Shown here piece by piece: positions 35,817 through 44,284 of a DNA stretch of 64,000 nt. This DNA is from SZUA-430 sp040080835 (GTDB lineage Bacteria; Pseudomonadota; Alphaproteobacteria; Micropepsales; Micropepsaceae), in contig JBEBHP010000006.1 in the NCBI GenBank assembly GCA_040080835.1, positions 124,001 to 188,000 on the forward strand. The letters run 5' to 3'. Both the position numbers and the translations under genes were made by a program. Below the pieces are notes generated by a model. That model was not told where the DNA came from and ran no database searches. It worked only from the letters and a program-made list of their open reading frames with translations. Each line of letters opens with the position of its first letter. The stretch's first letter is position 1.

Positions 35817-38288
35817 TTACCAGCTAAACCCGAGTTCCAGCGTTACTGCCGTCGCAGAATAATTCGGATCGAGCGCGGCTAGGAATAGGGATTTGTCGGC
35901 ATCACTGTTCACATTGACCATGTAAGGTACGACCCGGTCGATTTGCCAGTTGGTCATCTTGTTGCTCTCATGGGACAGGCGAAGCTTGACGGTGGCCTCA
36001 CCAGTCCAGCCAAGCGATGCGACCAGATCCGGGTCCACCGAATATTTCAGCGTCGCGTCAAATCGTTGGAAATCGTTCTTCACATCCGGAAATGGCGGGT
36101 CTGAAGCCTCGTTTCCGTTACCGAGGAATACGGTGTCAGTGCTGTTGTTCGATCGCGAGAACACATAGCCAATTTCCAGGTCCGTGCTTCCTGGCAACAG
36201 CGCGTCGCCCAGCGCATAGGTTGCCGAACCTTCGAATGTATCGACGATGTCGTTTATACGGCTGCCCCACAGGTCGTCGCCACCGCCAGAGCCGCTACCT
36301 GAGCCACCGCCGCCTGAACCACCACTACCCGAGCTCCCGCTGCCGGACCCGCTTCCGCTCGAACCGCTGCCGCTTGAACCGCTGATGCTCGCAAGAGATC
36401 CTCCTGATCCGCTGCCGCCAGAATCGCTCTTTCCGTCAATCATGCGACGGTCATAGACTTCATGCATGATCGAAGCCGCGAGAGTGATTTCATCCGTGAT
36501 GGGTATCGACTGTTCAAGTCCAGCGCTCCAATAGCCTTCACGCTTGAGACCCAACAATCCGCTGGTTGCCTGCTTGTCAGCGAATTCATCCAAACGCCAG
36601 CTAAGGGTGGGGGTGATGGTCCAGCCGCTTTCAAAACTCATTTCAGCTGACGCGTCCGTCCTGAAGCGGCTGCGGTCCGCGAGATAGAACTTCCGCATGG
36701 CTGCACTTTGTGGATAATCATCGCCGGTCGGCGGATGCCCGATGGCGCCCACATTCGCCTGGGCGTCGTAATTGCCTGCCGTCCGTTCCGACCTCATCAC
36801 GGAGGTGCGAACCTTCAGCCAGTCCAGATCCTCCGGCGCAATGTCAGCAAAGACCTTTACCGAGTATTCGTCGGTGGATTTGACATCAGATTCCCGGTGG
36901 GCGTAGTTCTCGAGGCCGACCGACGTTCCGAGCTTCCAGCCCTTCATCATGCGCCAGTTCAGGTCAAAGCTGGTGTTGGTCCGGTCATAGGCTGGACGCG
37001 TATTCTGCCTGGCCTCATCTTCCTTCTCGCCATCCCAGCGCACCCATTCGCGGATCAGCAGGCGTGGGGTTGTGTTTTTTAGCGAAAGGTATCTGTATCG
37101 AAGCGTGCTCGTCAGGTCGTCACTGAAGCGCGTCGTCAGCACGTTGTTGATGAGTGTCTCGTCGATCCTGCCATTCAGGCTTGGAGCGGGCAGGAGGCTC
37201 AGGCTGGTGAACGGAATACCGCCTGAAGCCTTGAGGGCGGGATTGATCGTGAAAGGAATGAAGGCATCATTCTGGCGCATCGAAGTGCGCTGCACCGTTC
37301 CGACATAGTGGCTGTCGAATGGAAGATCCACGGCTGCAGTCGCGCTGAAGCGGTTCGAGGAGTTGTCCGGTGGAAGCGCATTGCGTCCCTGATTTGCACT
37401 GTTGCTACCCGACGGCGCGTCGAGACGGAACGGGTTGTCCCAGGTGAACGAGCTGTATTTATTGTCGAATTGCGATCCCGCAAAGGCTGCACTCAGGCTG
37501 AACTTCTTGTCATCGCTGAGTTTGCCCGCATACTCGGCACTGGCTGAGAAATTCTGGGTCTTGTAGGACACTGGCGCAGGCAGCTCCATCGCGTTGAATT
37601 CGTTGATGGGCGTGCCAAAGCTGAGATTGCCTGTCCGGTCTTCCCGCGAAACATCCATGCGGATATTCCAGGACGGCGACGGTGTGTAGCGCAGTGAAGC
37701 CTTTGTGGTGTCGCGGTCGATGTTCAGCGTCAGCGGATGAACATTCGCATTGATGGTTGCCAGGTGCGACTCGTCGCTGCCCGACTGCAGCGCCGCCTGG
37801 ATGCTGTCCGGTATTGTCAGTGCAGCTGGATTCGACGTGTCATAGAGAGTAAGCGCCTTCGTGCTGTTGAGGTGGGGCGTCTTGTCGTATTCGAAATTCA
37901 GATAGACGTGCCCAGGCTGGGCCAGCTGCAGGACATAGTTCGAATTGTTTTGCCCGACATGCGTGCCCCAGAAATCGGCAACGAAGCCGCCTTTGGCGAT
38001 GGCTTGCAGATATGCGCTGTCGATGAAAAGGCCAGAGGGTTGTTTTCCATACTGCTCGAATTTGGCCCGCGACTTGTTCGCAGGTTGGTCGAGAAACAGC
38101 TTGAAGCCCGTATTGACCTGACCATGAAACTCAATAGCCGGATCTTCATCGGACTTGTCTTCGTCAGCAGCCTGCTCGGTTTCCGCTGGCTTTTCCGAGG
38201 TTGGTTTTTCAGTAGTGGTGGGTTGGGCTGAAACTGAAGTCGAAATTAAGAACGCACCCATCAATGCGCTTGCACCCAGACGATTCAT
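35817..38288 (-). CDS. MtrB/PioB-family outer membrane barrel (electron-conduit porin)
   Basis: The 823-residue precursor has a signal peptide and an acidic linker, then a long beta-barrel of alternating amphipathic strands ending in 'TAVTLELGFSW' with the terminal aromatic needed for outer-membrane insertion. Family features include 'GQVNTGFKLFLDQPANKSRA', 'LNFEYDKTPHLNSTKALTLY' and 'DMNWRMMKGW'-like strand turns. Proteins of this family sheath a decaheme cytochrome across the outer membrane. I see no Cys, so the N-terminal CxxC of Shewanella MtrB is absent, as in PioB. A loop of about 45 Gly/Ser residues interrupts the barrel near residue 620-665. It follows the decaheme gene in the same orientation, with its own FixK-type box upstream. 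Confidence 0.9.
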   Translation of the reverse strand: MNRLGASALMGAFLISTSVSAQPTTTEKPTSEKPAETEQAADEDKSDEDPAIEFHGQVNTGFKLFLDQPANKSRAKFEQYGKQPSGLFIDSAYLQAIAKGGFVADFWGTHVGQNNSNYVLQLAQPGHVYLNFEYDKTPHLNSTKALTLYDTSNPAALTIPDSIQAALQSGSDESHLATINANVHPLTLNIDRDTTKASLRYTPSPSWNIRMDVSREDRTGNLSFGTPINEFNAMELPAPVSYKTQNFSASAEYAGKLSDDKKFSLSAAFAGSQFDNKYSSFTWDNPFRLDAPSGSNSANQGRNALPPDNSSNRFSATAAVDLPFDSHYVGTVQRTSMRQNDAFIPFTINPALKASGGIPFTSLSLLPAPSLNGRIDETLINNVLTTRFSDDLTSTLRYRYLSLKNTTPRLLIREWVRWDGEKEDEARQNTRPAYDRTNTSFDLNWRMMKGWKLGTSVGLENYAHRESDVKSTDEYSVKVFADIAPEDLDWLKVRTSVMRSERTAGNYDAQANVGAIGHPPTGDDYPQSAAMRKFYLADRSRFRTDASAEMSFESGWTITPTLSWRLDEFADKQATSGLLGLKREGYWSAGLEQSIPITDEITLAASIMHEVYDRRMIDGKSDSGGSGSGGSLASISGSSGSGSSGSGSGSGSSGSGGSGGGGSGSGSGGGDDLWGSRINDIVDTFEGSATYALGDALLPGSTDLEIGYVFSRSNNSTDTVFLGNGNEASDPPFPDVKNDFQRFDATLKYSVDPDLVASLGWTGEATVKLRLSHESNKMTNWQIDRVVPYMVNVNSDADKSLFLAALDPNYSATAVTLELGFSW

Positions 38289-38424
38289 TGCACCCTCGCT
38301 CGCTTTGCGGCACCAGTCCCCCTTTCAAATCCCCACCGTTGCTTAACAAAGTGAAGCGATGCAGGCAACACAAAGTGTTGTGGAAGGAAAACGTTCCTGC
38401 TGGGAATTTTCTGTAAGATCAATC

Positions 38425-38438
38425 TTGATATCGATCAA
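38425..38438. promoter_or_regulatory. Perfect FNR/FixK-type box upstream of the MtrB-like gene
   Basis: TTGAT-ATCG-ATCAA matches the FNR/FixK consensus TTGAT-N4-ATCAA at every position. It lies 137 bases before the MtrB-like start, in the gap after the decaheme gene. A further ATCAA half-site at 38418-38422 pairs with the same TTGAT. Confidence 0.7.
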
Positions 38439-38482
38439 TCGGCGCGCTGCAGGTGTGTCACCGAAACTGGATTTCCAGGTTC

Positions 38483-38507
38483 TCTCTGCGCGGTAGCCGC
38501 GCAGAGA
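38483..38507. terminator. Strong hairpin after the decaheme cytochrome gene
   Basis: Eleven perfect base pairs (38483-38493 with 38497-38507) enclose a three-base loop. It begins 16 bases after the cytochrome stop. There is no T-run, so it may terminate with Rho or protect the transcript end rather than act alone. Confidence 0.6.
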
Positions 38508-38522
38508 CATTCTCTATTCGCC

Positions 38523-39881
38523 TCAGCGGTGTAGTTGGGCGCCTGAAGGCGAGTTCGATCCGTGGATGGATCCACCATGACAGTTCGCGCAGCCTCCCCG
38601 GAACGCGAATAGCGCGTTGGGGTTGTGTGGGTCGCTGGGGTGATCCTCTTCGGAGTGACACTGCTGGCAGAGACGCGGTCTCGAAACGGTCAGCAGACGC
38701 TCGTGCATTGAACCATGCGGTTCATGGCAGCTCAGGCAGTTGTCTCGTGACGGGGCGTGCTCGAAAAGGAACGGACCTCTCTTTTCTGCGTGGCAGGTGT
38801 AACACGTGTCGTTGACAGTCGCTTCCCTGAGCAGCTTCTGGTTCGGTGTTCCGTGTGGGTTATGGCAACTGGTGCACTTCAACTTCCCTTCGCGCACCGG
38901 CATGTGGGACGACCGCCATAGTTGCGCGCGCCTGTCCTTGTGGCACTGCGTACACGTGTCAATTTCGGTGGACTTGATCAACTGGAACCTGGGAGAGGCC
39001 TTGTCCATGATCTGGTGGCATGACGTGCACGCAAGCCCTCTCGTCTCATGGGCACTGCCTCGCCAGTGTGTGCGCTGGTCGTTCTCGTGGCAGCCGAGAC
39101 AGACTTTGTTTCGCTCCTCGACCGGTCGAGGGGAATCCGCATCAAAGGTTACAAGTCCAGGGCCGCCCGTGTCTTCCGCGCCTCCCGCTGTCACATGGGC
39201 CGAACCGGGGCCATGGCAGGCTTCGCAGCCAAGTTTCTCACGATCAGATCTCGGGCTCTTCAGGAAGATCTGGCCCATCAGGGTCTTGGAAAAGGTCTCG
39301 GCCTGTGAGACGTGACATGTCATGCACTTCTGCGAGCCCACAAAAGTGGGCGGCCCGGCAGGCGATTTCGGGGATTTGGCACTTGCCTTGTCATCCTGGT
39401 CGGCTTCCGGGTCTGCGCCACTATGCGCGTCCGGCTTTTGCTCGGCTTTCGTCTCGGGCTTCGTCGACGCCGCAGCTTGTGTCGTGGAAGTCCCAGATCG
39501 TGTGCTGGTGCGGCGATGCTTTGATGCAATGCGTCGAGATTTCTTTTTCTTCACGACTGCGCCCGGTTCGCCAGCGCGACGAGATGATACGCTCCCCTCA
39601 TCGGGTGTCCCCGAAAACCGTGGCACTTGCCAGTTCTGGTGCGTATTGGTGCGAGTTAAAGCAACGCCGTCGATGTTCGTATGGCCTGATGGCAATCCCA
39701 GTTCAGCCGATTGCGCTGCATCAGGGTATTGCGCAAGAGCCATCGAAAGTGCAGCTATGCCTATAAGCACGACGAACACAGCGGCGAACATCGATGTGTG
39801 ATGTTCGGCGGAAGGCGCTCTCGAAAAAAGGAAAGCGAACGATGCCCGCGCCGTCCCAACGCCGCGCCAGAACCCCAGCAT
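38523..39881 (-). CDS. Decaheme c-type cytochrome, MtrA/PioA/DmsE family
   Basis: Ten CxxCH haem-binding motifs lie between residues 186 and about 435 (CMTCH, CEACH, CLGCH, CTSCH, CTQCH, CTSCH, CYTCH, CLSCH, CQQCH, CANCH), with 'PTFVGSQKCMTCH' typical of MtrA-type cytochromes. The cytochrome is preceded by a hydrophobic export segment (about residues 31-50) and a ~80-residue basic, Ser/Thr/Ala/Lys-rich linker, as in PioA. It should carry electrons through the MtrB-type barrel between periplasm and cell exterior. ATG 39881 is used; ATG 39791, just before the hydrophobic segment, is an alternative. The HiPIP gene is divergent 215 bases away, with a FixK-type box between. Confidence 0.92.
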   Translation of the reverse strand: MLGFWRGVGTARASFAFLFSRAPSAEHHTSMFAAVFVVLIGIAALSMALAQYPDAAQSAELGLPSGHTNIDGVALTRTNTHQNWQVPRFSGTPDEGSVSSRRAGEPGAVVKKKKSRRIASKHRRTSTRSGTSTTQAAASTKPETKAEQKPDAHSGADPEADQDDKASAKSPKSPAGPPTFVGSQKCMTCHVSQAETFSKTLMGQIFLKSPRSDREKLGCEACHGPGSAHVTAGGAEDTGGPGLVTFDADSPRPVEERNKVCLGCHENDQRTHWRGSAHETRGLACTSCHQIMDKASPRFQLIKSTEIDTCTQCHKDRRAQLWRSSHMPVREGKLKCTSCHNPHGTPNQKLLREATVNDTCYTCHAEKRGPFLFEHAPSRDNCLSCHEPHGSMHERLLTVSRPRLCQQCHSEEDHPSDPHNPNALFAFRGGCANCHGGSIHGSNSPSGAQLHR

Positions 39882-40019
39882 ACCATTACCTGTCTGCGAA
39901 TATTGATGGATGAAAAACTACAGATCGTCTTTCGCTTCCAAAATATGAAGCATTCACAAGCGTGGCGTCTAGAAAATAATCACCAGACAAATTTCAGAGG
40001 CTTTTTGCCACGGCATGAC

Positions 40020-40033
40020 TTGATACAGGTCAA
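40020..40033. promoter_or_regulatory. FNR/FixK-type box between decaheme cytochrome and HiPIP genes
   Basis: TTGAT-ACAG-GTCAA differs from the FNR/FixK consensus TTGAT-N4-ATCAA at one position. It is 63 bases before the HiPIP start and 138 bases before the cytochrome start, so it could serve either direction. Confidence 0.6.
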
Positions 40034-40096
40034 CGTAGTTCACATGTTGCAAGCTCAAATTCCGTCGGCGTTCAGCAGCAAACAAGGAGAGTCGTC

Positions 40097-40378
40097 ATGA
40101 CTCACACCGAAGACAAAACAAAGCTTTCGAGACGCGTTCTGATTCAGAGAGTAGCCTGCGTAGCAGCAATTCCCGTGATGGTTGCGGCTTTGGGCAGCGC
40201 CCCCGCTTTGGCAAAAGCCAAGGCATCGCAGTCATCAGCCAAATATCAGGCCACGCCTAAAGACGGACAACGCTGTGACGGTTGCGCGCTGTTCCAGGCG
40301 CCAGATGCCTGCAAGGTCGTTGCGGGGACGATCGCCGCTGAAGGCTGGTGCAAACTGTATGTTCCCGCCCCGAAGTAG
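40097..40378 (+). CDS. High-potential iron-sulfur protein (HiPIP), PioC-like, Tat-exported
   Basis: The 93-residue precursor has a twin-arginine signal (SRRVLIQR, hydrophobic stretch, cleavage near ALA-KA). The very short mature part of ~54 residues has four Cys arranged C-x2-C (CDGC), 'DACK' and 'GWCKL', the [4Fe-4S] ligands of HiPIPs. HiPIPs are periplasmic one-electron carriers; PioC of Rhodopseudomonas has this size and shuttles electrons from the PioAB conduit. AAGGAGAG stands a few bases before the ATG. It is divergent from the decaheme gene. Confidence 0.9.
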   Translation: MTHTEDKTKLSRRVLIQRVACVAAIPVMVAALGSAPALAKAKASQSSAKYQATPKDGQRCDGCALFQAPDACKVVAGTIAAEGWCKLYVPAPK

Positions 40379-41086
40379 TACTTCCCGCCGACCAGTGTTT
40401 TAGACAGGTGCGGCCTCGGCGCATATGCCCGGGGCTGCAAAATATTTCTTTGAGTGTGGGGAATATATTCTGAAGGCCCTATTTCTGCGACAGGGGACAC
40501 ATTCCTGAACCAACCGCAGGATTGATAAGGGCATCGCGTTGAGCCTCACCGGTTCGCGCCCGCCAACGACTTCCACTGAAACCGGGGCCTGGCACTTGAC
40601 GTGCTTGCCAAGCCAGTTGCGCACTGTCTGAGTGCGCGCCGCCGAATGCTTGTCATTTTACGCGTCTTACGCATCCGAACCTTTTGAATCCCTATGCCCT
40701 CGCACGCGAATGCGCTTCAGCGACTTTTGCCGTTGCCGTTGCCGGCGGCCTCGGCCCGATGAAGCGGGTTCGTCACGCAGAGGCTCTCAAAAGTTGAATC
40801 AATGACTCAAAGCTGGAATGCAGGGCTTAACAATTTGGAAACCACAATTTCAATGAATTCCGGATTTCGATCGAACTTCATAATTTGTCGGGGATCTGCG
40901 CCATTCGCTAAATGCCTCAAAAGCGCCCCAATCAAGCAAGGCTTAATTCAGGAGTGTTAGATTTAGACATTCTGAACCTTGTTTTCGACATTCGTTGGCT
41001 GTCGTTCTGGACATTCGTTCATACTGCAACGCGTGTCTGCTGACTGGCAGTCGACGAAGACGCAGTTACGTTCGAGAGGTACCACC
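40379..41086. other. Intergenic region between HiPIP and TadG-like genes
   Basis: About 700 bases without a convincing gene. A minus-strand frame at 40400-40624 has no ribosome-binding site or known motif. The last 100 bases should hold the promoter of the vWA gene; GAGAGG at 41074-41079 is its ribosome-binding site. Confidence 0.45.
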
Positions 41087-42589
41087 GTGTCGACGTTTAA
41101 GTTCTCCAGGATGCGTGCAGCTGCCAGACGGCTGTTCACCGAAAAATCCGGACAGGTCGCTCTGACCTTCGGGTTGACCCTTATTCCGATGGTGCTGTCC
41201 ATCGGATGCGGCGTTGACCTAAGCCGGGCAGTGATGGTGAAAATGCGCCTCGGCGAAGCGCTCGACGCGGCAGGCCTCGCCGTTGGCGGTACCGTCGGTC
41301 TGTCTGACGCCCAGATGACTGACCTGGCTCACAAATATTTCTACGCCAACTACCCGGATAGTGAACTTGGAACAGTGACGTCAATCAGCGTCACGAGATC
41401 CAGTTCAAACAACAACGCAATCGAAGTCGCCGGAACGGCCCAGGTCGAAACGGCGTTCATGGGTCTCGTTGGCATTGACTATCTGGATGTTGACGTAAAC
41501 GTCGAAGTCACCCGCGAATCCAAGGGTCTCGAAGTGGCACTCGCGCTCGACAATACCGGGTCCATGGCAGCAAACGGCAAGATTCAGGCGCTCAAGACAT
41601 CCGCGACGTCACTGATCAACATTCTTTTCGGCAGCGAAACCGCTCCTGCCAAGCTGAGGATGTCTCTGGTCCCGTTTTCGCAAACCGTGAAGGTGGACAC
41701 CACGACGTTCCTCAACAATGGCTGGATGGACATCAACGGTCAGGCAAGTACCGCCAGACTGAATTTCGACGCCAACAAATATGCGTTTTCCGTTTGGCCT
41801 ACGATGACCAGCCAGAGCTGGGCAGGTTGCCTGGAGGCGCGACCGGCCGGACTGGAAGAACTCGACACCGCCCCATCGGCCGGAACACCCGACACACGCT
41901 GGGTTCCGTACTTCGAACCTGATGGGCCGGACGCGAGTGCCTATGGTGGCTATACGACTTATGTCGCGGATGGAGTTTCTGGCAATCAGGAAACGCGCTT
42001 GAGGCGTTCGGCAAAATACGTAGGAAAAAATCTTTCAAATCCGCAGACCGACTGTAACCTGCAGAAAATCCTGCCACTGACAAACAACAAGGCCACGTTG
42101 CTGAACTACATCAGTGGAATGATCGCCACCGGCAACACTCACGTCGCGATTGGCGCCGGGTGGGGCTGGCGCACGCTGTCGCCGACAGCGCCATACACGG
42201 AAGGCGTGGCGTACGACAACCCGGATTGGCAGAAAGCGCTGATACTCCTGACCGACGGTCTGAACACGACCCCGTCCAACAACACTTTCCACAAGTCGAA
42301 CTACACGGCTTACAACTTCCTTGTGCGCAACCAGCTTGGGACGACGAACGCCGCGGCTTCAGAAACTGCGCAAGACACACGAACTGCAGCAGTGTGCCAA
42401 AGGATCAAGGATGCCGGAATTCGGGTTTACGCCATTCTTCTGGAAGAAAATGCGCAACGAGCAAAGGACCTGATGCGGGGGTGCGCAACCGACCCCTCGC
42501 TGTACTTCGAGTCACCGTCGTCGTCGGATCTTGAAAAAGTATTCCAGGCTGTCGCACAGGACCTGTCCAACCTGCGCCTCAGCAAGTAG
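41087..42589 (+). CDS. TadG-like pilus/vWA-domain membrane protein
   Basis: The 500-residue protein begins with a TadE/TadG-type N-terminus: basic head, then 'EKSGQVALTFGLTLIPMVLSIG' with the pseudopilin-like Glu and one transmembrane helix. A von Willebrand A domain follows ('ALALDNTGSM' for the metal site, 'ALILLTDGLNT' further on). Such Flp/Tad-associated proteins sit in the envelope and are often encoded away from the tad cluster. The start is GTG 41087, set by CGAGAGG eight bases upstream; the longer frame has no ribosome-binding site. No other tad gene is in the window. Confidence 0.87.
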   Translation: MSTFKFSRMRAAARRLFTEKSGQVALTFGLTLIPMVLSIGCGVDLSRAVMVKMRLGEALDAAGLAVGGTVGLSDAQMTDLAHKYFYANYPDSELGTVTSISVTRSSSNNNAIEVAGTAQVETAFMGLVGIDYLDVDVNVEVTRESKGLEVALALDNTGSMAANGKIQALKTSATSLINILFGSETAPAKLRMSLVPFSQTVKVDTTTFLNNGWMDINGQASTARLNFDANKYAFSVWPTMTSQSWAGCLEARPAGLEELDTAPSAGTPDTRWVPYFEPDGPDASAYGGYTTYVADGVSGNQETRLRRSAKYVGKNLSNPQTDCNLQKILPLTNNKATLLNYISGMIATGNTHVAIGAGWGWRTLSPTAPYTEGVAYDNPDWQKALILLTDGLNTTPSNNTFHKSNYTAYNFLVRNQLGTTNAAASETAQDTRTAAVCQRIKDAGIRVYAILLEENAQRAKDLMRGCATDPSLYFESPSSSDLEKVFQAVAQDLSNLRLSK

Positions 42590-42598
42590 CTCCGGCCC

Positions 42599-42628
42599 AG
42601 AAGGCGCGTTTCAACGGGCGCGCCTTCT
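42599..42628. terminator. Bidirectional hairpin between TadG-like and YbjN-like genes
   Basis: AGAAGGCGCG and CGCGCCTTCT make a perfect 10-bp stem with a 10-base loop, between convergent genes. No long T-run follows on either strand. Confidence 0.55.
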
Positions 42629-42648
42629 GATGATCTGACAGCGTTGCG

Positions 42649-43125
42649 TCAAATATCGAAGTGCTTCCGGAATTTTGCCAGCAGAAGTTTCCACAGATCG
42701 AAATTGGCATCGATCAGTCCGGTACTGCCATTTGGTGCCAGCACCATATCCAACTCGCCATAAAGAGCAGTGTTGCCAGGCGTTGTGTATGCGCGCATGA
42801 ATCGGTGCTCGCGGTTCCAGATATTGGTTTTGTCGGCGTCCAGCGTAGCGCTCAGGCTCCAGCCCGCCGCGAGTTGAATCTGCTTGCAGTGGCCATCATC
42901 GCCCGGCTCACATTCGAAAAAATACACGTCAAAATTTACACCGTCGACGGTGCTCTTTACGATCTGGAGCTTGTTGTCGTCAGCTTCTCGAGTCGCAGGA
43001 AGGCCCTTGGCCTTGAGATAGCTCACCATCTCGTTCCGCGAGATGCCATTCGCCGCCAGCGGCTTTGCGCTTGAAACCGGTGAAAGGAGCAGCAGGGCAA
43101 ACAATGATAACACAAGAAGGCGCAT
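42649..43125 (-). CDS. YbjN-domain exported protein
   Basis: The 158-residue precursor has a signal peptide (cleavage near SSAK) and a YbjN-like domain. A GLPATREADDNK opening, 'VDGVNFDVYFFECE', 'CKQIQLAAGW' and 'WNREHRFMRAY' match the family's ordered strands and the conserved aromatic WN...RF motif. YbjN-fold proteins resemble type III secretion chaperones; secreted forms in alphaproteobacteria have no defined role. Confidence 0.75.
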   Translation of the reverse strand: MRLLVLSLFALLLLSPVSSAKPLAANGISRNEMVSYLKAKGLPATREADDNKLQIVKSTVDGVNFDVYFFECEPGDDGHCKQIQLAAGWSLSATLDADKTNIWNREHRFMRAYTTPGNTALYGELDMVLAPNGSTGLIDANFDLWKLLLAKFRKHFDI

Positions 43126-43200
43126 GGGCTTGACCTCGCCAGTTGCAGTCCTCGCCCAGAGTGCACTCTTTCTGCCGTTTGTCGAGACTGAAGGTCGCCC

Positions 43201-44181
43201 TCACTCGCGCCTGCAGTCGGGACTCTTGCCTTTGTTGCTGCGCAGGAAGCCGACGTAGTAGGAAGCATAACTGGCAGCAGCACCTTTTTCCTTCTCGTCG
43301 GCCAGAAACGCCGAGACATCCGAAGCCCATCCCGAAGCACAGGCATCAGCAGGCTTGCTTGAATTCGCGCAGTCGACAAACTGTCCGAAGGCATGCCGAT
43401 AGGTGTCAAACTGTGGCTTCGACATCGGCGCGCCGTGTCCCGGAATGGCCGTTGTGAATGGAACTGCTGCGACGTCGTCCAGCGCCTCGCGCCAGCGCTT
43501 GGGACACGCTGTTTCAAGGAACGGTGCCGGAAACGTGACCAGATCACCCAGCACTGCAATTTTGCTCTCCGGTTCATAAAGCCAGAGATCTGCATCGGTC
43601 ACCGCGCCCTGTGTAACGTGCACATCAAAGACCCGGCCAGCCAGTCGCAAGGTCCCAGAGACGTTCACCGGCACGTCCGGGCGCAAGAACTCGCGATGCG
43701 CCATGGTCTTCATGGCGATGTCTATTTCGTCGCGTTGGACATGGGTAAGGTCAAGCTGCTTGAGATAACGTGGCATGCGCGCGAACTCGCGCATGAGAAA
43801 CCCGTTCGGCGCCAATGCGAGATCGACAGCCGAAGTTGCAAATAGCCTGGCTTCGGGATGCGCTGCCTTGATCCGGATATTGCCGCTGGAGTGATCCAGA
43901 TGCCAGTGCGTGTTGACAATGACTGGGACTGGCAAGCGGTGTGAACTGGCAAAGTCCAGAATTGCATCGCTATGCCAGGCATGGCGGCCAGTGTCGATTG
44001 CCACCAGGCCTTCCGGCGCTTCAAACATCACGGTGTTCCCGTCCGGACCTCGTTCGAGCTGGATCGAACCCTGCAGAAAGTGAACTCCGGGCGAGAGGTC
44101 CTGAACCGGGTTGGCTTTCAGAGCATCGCCGGCCATCGCTATCGACGGCGAAAGCAATGCAGCAAACAGCAGTTTCTTCAT
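43201..44181 (-). CDS. Exported metallo-beta-lactamase-fold hydrolase
   Basis: The 326-residue precursor (signal MKKLLFAALLSPSIAMAG) has the HxHxDH zinc motif in 'VIVNTHWHLDHSSGN', the metal-bridging Asp in 'SKIAVLGDLVTFPAP' and the later 'IPGHGAPM' His. It belongs to the glyoxalase II/SoxH-like branch of the superfamily. The enzyme acts in the periplasm; the substrate is not predictable from motifs. It is a single-gene unit between the YbjN-like and glycosyltransferase genes. Confidence 0.87.
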   Translation of the reverse strand: MKKLLFAALLSPSIAMAGDALKANPVQDLSPGVHFLQGSIQLERGPDGNTVMFEAPEGLVAIDTGRHAWHSDAILDFASSHRLPVPVIVNTHWHLDHSSGNIRIKAAHPEARLFATSAVDLALAPNGFLMREFARMPRYLKQLDLTHVQRDEIDIAMKTMAHREFLRPDVPVNVSGTLRLAGRVFDVHVTQGAVTDADLWLYEPESKIAVLGDLVTFPAPFLETACPKRWREALDDVAAVPFTTAIPGHGAPMSKPQFDTYRHAFGQFVDCANSSKPADACASGWASDVSAFLADEKEKGAAASYASYYVGFLRSNKGKSPDCRRE

Positions 44182-44284
44182 CGATGCCCCCGATGTTTCG
44201 GAAAAACATAGTGGGCGCGGCAGGCAGATGAAGGCAAGATGGTTTCAACAGGAGGCAATGATCAATTGCCCGTGAACATGCCCT

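Noticed and set aside
40400..40624. 74-codon minus-strand frame after the HiPIP gene
   Set aside because: Considered as a transposase remnant because of the nearby GGGACACATTCCT sequence, but no transposase motif could be read.
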